From positions 202,561-266,560 of the forward strand of contig NZ_PDUD01000011.1 in NCBI RefSeq assembly GCF_002646595.1: a DNA stretch of 64,000 nucleotides, read 5' to 3'. The DNA is from Flavilitoribacter nigricans DSM 23189 = NBRC 102662 (GTDB taxonomy: Bacteria > Bacteroidota > Bacteroidia > Chitinophagales > Saprospiraceae). A program made the position numbers and the translations under genes. Position 1 is the first letter of the stretch. Each line of letters starts with the position of its first letter. Positions 41,707 through 50,002 of the stretch are shown here, piece after piece. The notes under the pieces were generated by a model that searched no databases, was not told the DNA's origin, and saw only the letters and a list, made by a program, of their open reading frames with translations.

Positions 41707-41789
41707 AATAGTTTGGTTCGGTGCGTATTCGCCGCGCTAAAATGGGATGCCACCGCTATCGGGTAAAAATTAAATGCCAAAATTCGAAA

Positions 41790-42806
41790 TTATACCGATG
41801 AATTTCCCAGTTCCAGCGCCCCCAGGGCTTTAAATTCCCGGAACCATCGCTGCAGACTTTCGTGGTAGTGATGCTTCCAGTAGCCGGCACCGTTGTAGAA
41901 TTTGGCAACGGCGTGAAAATCTTCGTCTTTGGGGTTGCTCTTGGCGAATACCGGGCGAAGTGAAGAACGGGCCCGGGAGAGAAAACGGGCAACATTATAG
42001 ACCTGCTTCTCCAGCGGACTGAAGAACATGCCTTTGGCGGATCCCTCATCGATCAGGAGGTAATTGAAACCCATCACCTGACCAAGTCCGAAACTCATGG
42101 AGCGATAACGCAGTTCGCTGAAGTCGAGATCCGGATCATCTTTTACCCGGGAAGAAAGTATATGTTGCTCAAAGCGGGGCCGCACCACTCCGGCGGTCTC
42201 CTGCCGAATGATACTCAGCACCCAGATGGGCAGTACGGTAACCTCCTTGTCTTCCTGTAGTTTCTGGGTAGCCTGTACGGCCAGTTCGCCGTATTTTTCC
42301 AGGATCTGTCGGCAGGTCATCAGCTTGCGTCGATGGAGCAGGTTGAGTTGATTCAGGGCTTCGTCAAAATCCCCGCAACTTACTTCCTGCTTATCGATGG
42401 CTGCGATGCAGACTTCGAGCATTTTTTCCATAGTCGCAATATCCAGAGTGACGTCGGGAATACCGACGATGCGGGAGCGGGCATTGTTCCAGCTACAGGG
42501 GTAGGCAAGGATATCACGTCCGATGGCCGGGTTGAGTCCGTGTTCCAACTGGAATTGGGCTACGGCCCGGTTGGTGCCCCGCCCGAAATCGCCGTCAATG
42601 AGAAAGGAGCCGCTGCTGGCGGTGGAATATCCCAGAAAGATCAGCATGCGCTGTACGGCCTTGATGGTATTCTCGCCGGCCGTACGGCGGTTGAGCGTAA
42701 CGTCTCCGCTGCGCAGTCTTTCCAGGTCTTTTTCCCACTGTTTGGTGCCGTCTTCCGGCAGGGTCAGAATTTGTTGGATGCGTTGGTCGGTAATGTTGGT
42801 CAGCAT
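41790..42806 (-). CDS. N-acetylmuramidase with peptidoglycan-binding domain
   Basis: The 338-residue protein has a PG_binding_1 domain (about 45-95; KAVQRMLIFLGY, IDGDFGRGTNRAVAQFQLEHG) and a C-terminal N-acetylmuramidase (DUF3380) domain with IIRQETAGVVRPRFEQHIL carrying the catalytic Glu, FGLGQVMGFNY, and FYNGAGYWKHHYHESL. It would cut the glycan chain of peptidoglycan. No signal peptide is visible, unlike a normal wall-remodelling enzyme; phage endolysins and secretion-system effectors share this trait. An upstream in-frame extension of 62 residues is possible but lacks a signal peptide and family support. The neighbours are ordinary chromosomal genes. Confidence 0.85.
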   Translation of the reverse strand: MLTNITDQRIQQILTLPEDGTKQWEKDLERLRSGDVTLNRRTAGENTIKAVQRMLIFLGYSTASSGSFLIDGDFGRGTNRAVAQFQLEHGLNPAIGRDILAYPCSWNNARSRIVGIPDVTLDIATMEKMLEVCIAAIDKQEVSCGDFDEALNQLNLLHRRKLMTCRQILEKYGELAVQATQKLQEDKEVTVLPIWVLSIIRQETAGVVRPRFEQHILSSRVKDDPDLDFSELRYRSMSFGLGQVMGFNYLLIDEGSAKGMFFSPLEKQVYNVARFLSRARSSLRPVFAKSNPKDEDFHAVAKFYNGAGYWKHHYHESLQRWFREFKALGALELGNSSV

Positions 42807-42934
42807 AGATGGGGTTTTTGGGTCTTGGAATATATAACGAGCTAACGGACGCCAACCGAACCGAAAGTGGCCCATAGCCGGTGCCGAAACTATGAATAAA
42901 AATAGCAATAAATCGGGAATGGCTATCGCGGAGG

Positions 42935-43052
42935 GTTGGAGAAGGGTGTCTCCCAACTTGACACTCAGTGAACGGTGCGCTGCACCTACCACCTGGACGA
43001 TTGGGGATACACCATTTTGTGCAACCTGACGGATTGGGAAAATCCGTCAGGT
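42935..43052. repeat. Two palindromes between N-acetylmuramidase and symporter genes
   Basis: GTTGGAGA/TCTCCCAAC (42935-42957, one bulged C) and ACCTGACGGATT/AATCCGTCAGGT (43024-43052, perfect 12 bp, 5-nt loop) lie in the 294-bp gap. The second lies just past the symporter stop and may terminate it, but has no U-run. They are of a size and composition seen in REP-type repeats. Confidence 0.45.
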
Positions 43053-43100
43053 CCAACTGTATATTTAATGCCTGAATAGCTTCCAGTTATCCTAACCGGA

Positions 43101-44810
43101 TCAGGCAACTACTTTTTTACCCACCAAAGGCTGCAGGAGCCAGGCAAAGAGCATCACCGCCAGACAGCCGATCGGGTTGAGCCACAGGTACTCCAGGTTG
43201 ATCACTTCCTGTTTGTCCAGTATGAACAGCAGGATCACAACGGCCTCTCCCAGACCGGCAGCCAGAAAGACCGCCCGCCCGCCGATGCTTTTCATGGCAA
43301 AGGCCACGGCAAAGATCCCGAGGATCGGCCCGTAGAACAACGACCCGATGATATTTACGGCCTGTATAAGATTCTCAAACAGACTGGCCGTAGTGGCAAA
43401 GAACAGGGCTAAAGCTCCCCATAAAAGGGTGAATCCTTTAGAGGCGTTTAGATAGTGATGATCGGACTTATTCTTGACCACGGATCGTCGATAAATATCA
43501 ATGACCGTAGTGGTGGCCAGGGCGTTGAGTTCCGACGAAGTAGAAGACATCGCCGCCGAGAAAATGACCGCCAGCAGTAGTCCGATCAGACCGTGCGGCA
43601 GGTAGTTCATGATGAACGTAATGAATACATAATCCCGGTCCTCGACCTGGGCTTCGGGAGCCTGGTGCAGGATCAGGCTGTCTACCTGACCGCGCAACAT
43701 CTCTTCCCGTTGCATAAGCACATTCAGTTGTTCTTTAGACGTCTCGATGGTATTGGGGTTTTCCTCCCGGATCCCCATCAGCATTTCCTGCATTTCCGAC
43801 CGGCGCTCTTCGAACAGCAGGTCGTACTGGGTCTGCAGTTGGGCCAGACTGTCCTCGTATACCGTACCTTCAAAACGTTGTAGGTTGGCATCATTGAAGT
43901 GGATCGGCGGCTGCTGGAACTGGAAAAACACGAACACCAGGATACCTACAAAGAGCACCAAAAACTGCATCGGTACTTTAAAAATACCGTTGAACAGCAG
44001 CCCCAGGCGACTTTCGGACAGAGACTTTCCTGATAGGTAGCGCTGTACCTGCGACTGGTCCGTACCGAAATAGGAGAGGAATAGAAAAGTACCTCCCAAT
44101 ATACCCGACCAGAAATTGTACCGGCTGGAAGGATCAAAGTCAAAACTGATCACATCGAGCTTACCGGATTTTCCGGCAATACTCAGGGCATCATTGAAAC
44201 TGATATCCGGTGGTAGCTTGAAAATAACCACCATCGCCGCGATGAACATGCCCGTCAGGATCACGATCATCTGTTGCTTCTGCGTAACGCTCACCGCTTT
44301 GGTACCCCCAAATACGGTGTAGAAGATCACGATCAGCCCGATAAAAAAGATGGTATTATTCAGCGGCCAGCCCAGTATGGACGAGAGAATAATGGCCGGC
44401 GCGTAGATCGTGATCCCCGCCGCGAGGCCCCGCTGGATCAGGAACAGGATCGCCGTGAGCGTACGGGTACGCAGGTCGAAGCGCCCCTCCAGATACTCGT
44501 AGGCCGTATAGATGTTGAGCCGGTAATAAATTGGCAGCACAAAAATACAAAGGATCACCATCGCTATCGGCAGTCCGATGTAGAACTGGGCGAAGTCCAT
44601 ACCACTCTGGTAGGCCTGGCCCGGTGTCGATAAAAAGGTGATAGCGCTGGCCTGAGTGGCCATTACGGATAAACCGATGGTCCACCAGGGGAGATCCTTG
44701 TCTCCCATCAAATAACTTTTAACACTGGTAACACTGCGGGTCTTCCAAACGCCATATGCGACAATAGCCGTTAGGGTACCCAGCATGACCGTCCAATCAA
44801 TGAAATCCAT
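43101..44810 (-). CDS. Sodium/solute symporter (SSS family)
   Basis: The 569-residue transporter has about 13 membrane helices with the SSS core (GLSVMATQASAITFLSTPGQAY, GLAAGITIYAP, SYFGTDQSQVQRYLSGKS, AVIFSAAMSSTSSELNALATT). Between helices, at about residues 310-395, it carries a hydrophilic coiled-coil insertion (LAQLQTQYDLLFEERRSEMQ and onward), which is recurrent in Bacteroidota members of this branch. It imports a solute with Na+; substrate unknown. The 53-residue membrane protein gene ends 3 bp upstream, so both are made from one mRNA. Confidence 0.92.
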   Translation of the reverse strand: MDFIDWTVMLGTLTAIVAYGVWKTRSVTSVKSYLMGDKDLPWWTIGLSVMATQASAITFLSTPGQAYQSGMDFAQFYIGLPIAMVILCIFVLPIYYRLNIYTAYEYLEGRFDLRTRTLTAILFLIQRGLAAGITIYAPAIILSSILGWPLNNTIFFIGLIVIFYTVFGGTKAVSVTQKQQMIVILTGMFIAAMVVIFKLPPDISFNDALSIAGKSGKLDVISFDFDPSSRYNFWSGILGGTFLFLSYFGTDQSQVQRYLSGKSLSESRLGLLFNGIFKVPMQFLVLFVGILVFVFFQFQQPPIHFNDANLQRFEGTVYEDSLAQLQTQYDLLFEERRSEMQEMLMGIREENPNTIETSKEQLNVLMQREEMLRGQVDSLILHQAPEAQVEDRDYVFITFIMNYLPHGLIGLLLAVIFSAAMSSTSSELNALATTTVIDIYRRSVVKNKSDHHYLNASKGFTLLWGALALFFATTASLFENLIQAVNIIGSLFYGPILGIFAVAFAMKSIGGRAVFLAAGLGEAVVILLFILDKQEVINLEYLWLNPIGCLAVMLFAWLLQPLVGKKVVA

Positions 44811-44813
44811 AGT

Positions 44814-44975
44814 TTAGGCGTAGGCGTGAGTAAACAAATAAAACATGAGAATGATCAGTGCGTGTAAGATCAGTACAATTGCATAGATCTGTTTCCAGGA
44901 GGAAAGTATCGGTGGCCGTTCGTCGGCATCAGCGTTTTCTGCCATATTACCGGACGGCTTCGGTGGTATTGCCAT
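44814..44975 (-). CDS. Small membrane protein, likely symporter partner (53 aa)
   Basis: A 54-codon frame reads MAIPPKPSGNMAENADADER and then a single hydrophobic helix (SWKQIYAIVLILHALIILMF). It ends HAYA, three bases before the symporter ATG. Short one-helix proteins placed directly ahead of SSS transporters are common in Bacteroidota. The tight spacing implies translational coupling and suggests an accessory or assembly subunit. There are no homologues I can name; the soluble N-terminus is acidic and proline-rich. Confidence 0.7.
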   Translation of the reverse strand: MAIPPKPSGNMAENADADERPPILSSWKQIYAIVLILHALIILMFYLFTHAYA

Positions 44976-45341
44976 CTTAAAAGTTTTGTTATTTGACAGG
45001 AATCCAATGGACGTTTTTTGTGGGAAGTTGCGCTAAGATAGCTTTTTATTCCATGTTTTGAGAATTATCTGGAATCCGTTTGGCGGGCCCGGCTTTTGCG
45101 CTTCGCATCGGCAGTGGGGGAGGGGGTGTGGAGAACCAGCGGGGAGTTAGCAGCGGCCTTCGGTTATCGAATTACGGGCTCTTGAGAAATAGCAAATTCA
45201 GCGACCAGTTCAATCAGGGAAGAATGGAATGGTATTATGGCCGGAGTGTGGGCCTATTCATTAGAAGGGCAAGTGCAGCGATTGAATATTGATCCTATTG
45301 TATAGCGGACGGATGGCGCCGGGCACCATCCGTCCGATCTG
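44976..45341. other. Interval with a possible gene remnant and a terminator
   Basis: CGGACGGATGG/CCATCCGTCCG (45306-45336) forms an 11-bp stem just past the psd stop and is its likely terminator. A plus-strand frame at 45080-45292 (TTG start, 70 codons) ends GLFIRRASAAIEY and has ordinary codon use, so it might be a decayed gene, but there is no start context and no family. The rest shows nothing. Confidence 0.4.
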
Positions 45342-45989
45342 TTAGGGCAGTTTGGCGAGCACGGTTCGGTTGCCCTGCACCTTATCCCCGATACTCACTT
45401 CGATCTCGGCATCAACGGGTAAATACACATCCACCCGGGAACCGAAACTAATAAAACCCATTTCCGACCCCTGCTCCACCTGTTGGCCGACTTTCAGGTA
45501 ATTTTTTATCCGTTTGGCCATCGCGCCGGCAATCTGCCGGAAGAGCACCTGGTGTTTGCCGCTATCGATAACGACGGTAGTCCGTTCGTTTTCGGTGGAT
45601 GATTTGGGATGCCAGGCCACCAGGTATTTGCCCGGGTGATATTCACTGTAGATCACTTCGCCGCCGATGGGGTTGCGATTCACATGTACATTGACCGGCG
45701 ACATGAAAATGGAAACCTGGATCCGCTGATCGTTGAAAAATTCGTTTTCCCGGGTTTCCTCGATCACGACTACCTTGCCGTCCGCCGGCGCGTAAACCTT
45801 TTCGTTATCCGGAGAATCGATCAGGCGACTGGGATTGCGAAAGAATTGCAGTACCAGCAGAAAAAGTACAATAGCCGCTACCAATACGAATGGGAAAACG
45901 ACCGGTACCCAAACGGCAAATACCACCGTCAGGATCGTCAGCAGTACGAAGAGGGAGATGAGGATCTTATAGCCTTCCTTGTGTATCAT
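45342..45989 (-). CDS. psd: Phosphatidylserine decarboxylase
   Basis: The 215-residue enzyme makes phosphatidylethanolamine from phosphatidylserine at the inner membrane. Two N-terminal helices (about 9-46) are followed by FFRNPSR, YAPADGKVVVIEE, IFMSPVNVHVNRNPIGG, and the self-cleavage region GFISFGSRVDVYLP, where the Gly-Ser bond would be cut to form the pyruvoyl cofactor. This is the short, class II type of the family. It lies 225 bp after cdsA on the same strand, the usual phospholipid gene grouping. Confidence 0.95.
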   Translation of the reverse strand: MIHKEGYKILISLFVLLTILTVVFAVWVPVVFPFVLVAAIVLFLLVLQFFRNPSRLIDSPDNEKVYAPADGKVVVIEETRENEFFNDQRIQVSIFMSPVNVHVNRNPIGGEVIYSEYHPGKYLVAWHPKSSTENERTTVVIDSGKHQVLFRQIAGAMAKRIKNYLKVGQQVEQGSEMGFISFGSRVDVYLPVDAEIEVSIGDKVQGNRTVLAKLP

Positions 45990-46214
45990 GAATTGATTGA
46001 TTGTGAGTTATCGGGCGAAATTGATAGTACAGATGGTTTATCTAAAATTACAGCGTCCTTACCCGCTGATCACCGGAGAAAACCAGAGGCAGGCTCCTCC
46101 CGGATTACATTTAGCGGTTCGGTCACTATTACTAATTGACGTTATTGGGGATCTAAATTAAAATAATGCGAATAGCTGCATTGTTCGATCGGACCGTTAT
46201 TTGGGCTCCGGGTA

Positions 46215-47051
46215 TTACCGGATCCATAACAGATAGGCCGCAACGAACGGCAGGATAAAAATAAAGCCGTCAAAGCGATCCAGCATGCCACCGTGGCCGG
46301 GTAGTAGGGTGCCGGAATCCTTGATCTGCACGCTGCGTTTCAGCATGGATTCCACCAGGTCCCCCAGCGTGCCGAAAATGGCAACAATGGAACCGATGAT
46401 GAGCCAGTCGACCATACGGAGTTCATCAAAAATAAAATGCAGCCCGAAGGCCAGCAGAATGGTGATCACGATGCCGCCGATCGTTCCTTCCCAGGTCTTT
46501 TTGGGGGAGATCCTTTCAAAGAGGCGGTGCTTTCCGAACTGAGATCCCACCAGATAAGCTCCCGTATCATTGGCCCAGGACATCAGCAACAGGCCGAAAA
46601 CCGTATTGGCGTAAAAATATTCCCCGTTGAAAGCGATCAGGTCCAGGAGGGCAAACGGCACTCCGATGTAGATCATTCCGAGAAAAATAAAAGCAATATT
46701 GGTAAACGGCTGATCCGAACCGGTATACAGTTCATAAATAAATGCCGTAAAAATGAACGGAGAAAATAACAGGGCGGAAATAAGGATAAAGTCTTCCGGA
46801 TTATCCACCAGATTAAGCTGGACCACCGTGGCCAGGATAAAAGGGACCAGGCCCATACCTACTCCGAGTAATTTTCGCCAGTAATCCCTGCGGGTGTGTT
46901 TGTCCAGTACCATACTCAGGTATTCCCAGAGGCAAAGTGCGGTAATAACGGAAAACAACAAGGCGAATGAGTAGCGGCCACCAAATAGCCCGCCCAACAT
47001 AACTAAGACAAAGATTAACGCGGTAAATGCTCGCTTCAACAAACCTTCCAT
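46215..47051 (-). CDS. cdsA: Phosphatidate cytidylyltransferase (CDP-diacylglycerol synthase)
   Basis: The 278-residue membrane enzyme makes CDP-diacylglycerol, the precursor of the bacterial phospholipids. Multiple membrane helices are followed by the CdsA motifs MSWANDTGAYLVGSQFGKH, ISPKKTWEGTIGG and HGGMLDRFDGF, with the metal-binding aspartates in place. It sits in a run with psd downstream and the CPBP protease gene upstream, all on the minus strand. The ATG gives MEGLLKRAFTALIFV, a normal start. Confidence 0.96.
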   Translation of the reverse strand: MEGLLKRAFTALIFVLVMLGGLFGGRYSFALLFSVITALCLWEYLSMVLDKHTRRDYWRKLLGVGMGLVPFILATVVQLNLVDNPEDFILISALLFSPFIFTAFIYELYTGSDQPFTNIAFIFLGMIYIGVPFALLDLIAFNGEYFYANTVFGLLLMSWANDTGAYLVGSQFGKHRLFERISPKKTWEGTIGGIVITILLAFGLHFIFDELRMVDWLIIGSIVAIFGTLGDLVESMLKRSVQIKDSGTLLPGHGGMLDRFDGFIFILPFVAAYLLWIR

Positions 47052-47305
47052 AAGGCAAACATAATCATTCTAGGCCAGGATTTACTGGATTTCATTATTA
47101 TCAAATAGGTGTCGTACGGTAGATCAGCCCGGATACGGACCGCGATCGGTTCGCGTGGGGCATCCACCAATACTTGGCAATCGCTTTTTATAGCTATCCC
47201 CTTCCTCGCGGTAGAGAATAGACTCAGGTTTATTAAAATCGGGACCCCAATAATGAGACAATTCTTTTTTATCACCAAACTTCCTCAGCGCAAATCACCC
47301 GCCGG

Positions 47306-48244
47306 CTATTCTTTCCCGCCGTCTTCCGGAGCGTTTGGATAATTCCGGATCCCGTAGATCAGACCCGCCAGCAGGACGGCCGACACGAGGGTGGCGATCC
47401 AGTTGGGGCTCAGACCCTGTTCCGGATCGGGAGCAATGAGTTCTTCCCCCAGCAGGTATTGACCGAGGATCTGGGAGCCGTTAAAAACGAAATGCCCGGC
47501 AATGGGCACCCACAGGCTGCGCGTCCACACCAGCAGATAACCCAGCAGCGCGCCCAGAAGCATCCGGGGCAGGAAGCCGGCAAACTGCATGTGGAACGCA
47601 CTGAAAATGAGCGCGGCGATCCATACGGCCAGGTGGGCCCGGCCGTAGCGTTTTTCCAGTTGTTGCTGCAGCAGTCCCCGGAAAAGCAGTTCCTCTCCGA
47701 TGGAAGGCAGCAGGGCGATCACGATCAGGTTGAACAGAAATACGCCCGGCGTCTCCATGGTCAGGAGCGCCTGAATCGTTTCATTGGCCTGGTCTTCCAT
47801 GTTGGACATCCAGCCGGGTAGCGGGATCTGCTGATTGAGCCAGTAGGTAAATTGGGACAAAGGAAAGGAGACCAGGATGATCAGCATGCCGTAAAACACC
47901 AGTCCGATCGCCGGTGGCGGTGCCAGTCGCAGGTATCGCCACATTTGCCGCCGGTAAAAAAACCAGGCTACCAGTAAAGACGGAATGGCAAAGGTAAACG
48001 CCTGACTGATCAGGTGGGAAAGCCGGATGTAATTGCGTTTTTCCAGCGAACTTTCCGGATTCAGCTCCCGCAGTACCGTGGCGAGCTCCCAGCCTTTGAA
48101 ATGACTGATCAGCTGGATGATCAGGGTACCGATCAGGCTACAGAGGATAACGCTGATCAATAAAAAGATGGCTTTCAGTAATAGCGAATTCGTCAGGCCA
48201 TTATCGTCTCCCGGATCCGGTTCAAGAAATGGAAAAAGCTTCAT
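47306..48244 (-). CDS. CPBP-family intramembrane metalloprotease
   Basis: The 312-residue membrane protein carries the CPBP (ABI, CAAX-protease-like) motifs: GEELLFRGLLQQQLE with the paired glutamates and Arg, FSAFHMQFAGFLPRMLLG with a metal-binding His, and HFVFNGSQ with a second His. Its N-terminus is a long membrane helix (ADDN-type start, SLLLKAIFLLISVILCSL). Bacterial members modify or degrade membrane proteins or protect against bacteriocins; the target here is unknown. The gap to cdsA (254 bp) has no supported gene. Confidence 0.9.
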   Translation of the reverse strand: MKLFPFLEPDPGDDNGLTNSLLLKAIFLLISVILCSLIGTLIIQLISHFKGWELATVLRELNPESSLEKRNYIRLSHLISQAFTFAIPSLLVAWFFYRRQMWRYLRLAPPPAIGLVFYGMLIILVSFPLSQFTYWLNQQIPLPGWMSNMEDQANETIQALLTMETPGVFLFNLIVIALLPSIGEELLFRGLLQQQLEKRYGRAHLAVWIAALIFSAFHMQFAGFLPRMLLGALLGYLLVWTRSLWVPIAGHFVFNGSQILGQYLLGEELIAPDPEQGLSPNWIATLVSAVLLAGLIYGIRNYPNAPEDGGKE

Positions 48245-48690
48245 GCAGTGCCTAATCTCAATTTTTTGCGGTGGAGAAGTCGTTGTTGCGGTTACCCGGT
48301 CCGCACGTTACCTATCGCCCGGCCTGGCTCCCAATTTCCGGGGCGATAGAGCGGGGAAAAGCCCGCCACTGATCGGTAGTCTGTGCTAAAAACTAAACGC
48401 AAACGACTTCTAAAGTCCCAAATATATTACTTTTGCGGCAACTTGATACGCCCGCCTGTCCGGTGGCTGCCGGCGACCCGGAATTTCTTCGGTTTCCGGC
48501 TGCAATTACCGATCATCGGCGGGCTATCCGGAAATTGATTTATTAATGGTTGGAGAAAATATTTGGTGGGAGTAATATTAACGCTGTTAGAAAGCCTGGC
48601 CGCGAGCCCATTAGTTCGGAAATTGCCAATACCGTTCCCGCAAGGGCTGCTGCTCACCGTTCCCTATTCTTCGATCCTTATTCCTGAATA
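48245..48690. other. Interval between CPBP protease and pdxJ
   Basis: A TACTTTTG box (48428-48435) matches the Bacteroidota -7 consensus and could start a leader of about 250 nt ahead of pdxJ. The interval is otherwise unremarkable, with imperfect stems such as CGGCGGGCTATCCGG. No convincing gene is present. Confidence 0.4.
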
Positions 48691-49404
48691 ATGACCCGAT
48701 TAAGCGTAAATATTAATAAGGTGGCACTGATCCGGAATTCCCGGGGCAGTAACCAGCCGGACCTGGTCCAGGTTGCAAAAGATTGTGAAGCCTTCGGTGC
48801 CCAGGGCATCACGGTCCACCCGCGACCCGATCAACGGCATATCCGCTACGATGATGTACCGGCGCTGAAGCCGATCGTAACGACCGAGTTCAATATCGAG
48901 GGAAATCCTACTCCGGAGTTTTTGGACCTGGTGTTGGCCCATCGGCCCGACCAGTGTACGCTGGTGCCCGATACCCCGGGGCAATTGACCTCCGATCATG
49001 GCTGGGATACCGTTTCCGATGCTCCTTTCCTCAAGGACGTCACCGCCCGCCTGAAAGAAGCGGGTATCCGGGTATCCCTGTTTGTGGATGCAGATGAAAA
49101 AATGGTGGAAGGCGCCAAAGCCGTGGGAGCCGACCGGATCGAATTCTACACGGGGCATTATGCCCACGAATTCGCGGTGGATCCCGAGCAGGCCGTGGCT
49201 GCCCACCGGCGTGGGGCGAAGGTGGCCAATGAGGTCGGTATCGGTATCAATGCCGGTCACGATCTCAATCTGGACAACCTCCGGTATTACGCTCAGGAGG
49301 TGCCAGGTTTATTGGAAGTATCGATCGGGCACGCCCTGATCTGTGATGCCCTGTACTACGGCCTGCAGAATACCATCCAGATGTACCTGCGCCAGCTTTC
49401 CTAG
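48691..49404 (+). CDS. pdxJ: Pyridoxine 5'-phosphate synthase
   Basis: The 237-residue TIM-barrel enzyme joins 1-deoxyxylulose 5-phosphate and 3-amino-2-oxopropyl phosphate to pyridoxine phosphate. Family blocks are clear: LSVNINKVALIRNSRG, ITVHPRPDQRHI, FNIEGNPTPEFL, CTLVPDTPGQLTSDHGWD, EFYTGHYA, and the final GINAGHDLNLDNL...VSIGHALICDALYYG. It stands alone between the CPBP gene and the SusCD block. A leader starting near a TACTTTTG box is likely. Confidence 0.96.
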   Translation: MTRLSVNINKVALIRNSRGSNQPDLVQVAKDCEAFGAQGITVHPRPDQRHIRYDDVPALKPIVTTEFNIEGNPTPEFLDLVLAHRPDQCTLVPDTPGQLTSDHGWDTVSDAPFLKDVTARLKEAGIRVSLFVDADEKMVEGAKAVGADRIEFYTGHYAHEFAVDPEQAVAAHRRGAKVANEVGIGINAGHDLNLDNLRYYAQEVPGLLEVSIGHALICDALYYGLQNTIQMYLRQLS

Positions 49405-50002
49405 CGGGAAAGGGGCCAAATACCGGATCTGGGATAGATGTATAGACAATTTTTTTTCTACCCCGGATCCGATTTTCCAGCCTTTGCTTAAGGTTTTATT
49501 ATCAGAAAGTTAGGCGGAACAGCAAAGCGGGCCGGAGGTTCGCTGGCTTGTGACGAAATGCAAGCTTAGTGACAAACATCAAGCTAAAATTTTTATATGA
49601 GGCAGCGGATGCTTACTTTTGCCGTTATTATAAAAGGTATTGGATATTAATTTTTGAAATCATTAAAAAAAATTGGGTCCTTTTTCGAAGAAATTAAATA
49701 AACACTAAATTTTTGACCCGCATTTTACTAAATCGTAAACTGTAGTACAGCAAATCTAGCCGTTATTTTTCCCATGAACTTATGTCTTTGACCATTCAGC
49801 TCCCAGACCCAAGAGAGCTGACGTAAACTGTAAAATATTAAGCTCCGAGCTCAGAACTGAGCGCTTGAATCAACAAACGAGACAAAAAATTTAAACGGTT
49901 TAACGAGCCTGCTCGTGGCCATAGGGGCTCCTGTGCCTCCTGGTCAGGGTATGCGCATTAAGCTGACGTTTGATTATATTTTTTTAACAATCACTTATTA
50001 GT
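49405..50002 (+). promoter_or_regulatory. Promoter region of the first SusC gene
   Basis: An imperfect hairpin (CGGATCTGGG/CCCCGGATCCG, about 49424-49475) follows pdxJ. Two direct repeats (GCTTGTGACGAAATGCAA at 49546 and GCTTAGTGACAAACATCAA at 49564, GTGAC units 19 bp apart) precede a TACTTTTG -7 box at 49614-49621. A leader of about 380 nt then runs to susC, with a small GCTCAG/CTGAGC hairpin near 49851. No gene is visible. Confidence 0.5.

Noticed and set aside
47036..47305. Short minus-strand frames between cdsA and the CPBP gene
   Set aside because: Two frames (one overlapping cdsA) look mildly protein-like, but neither has a start context, a family or full coverage of the gap.
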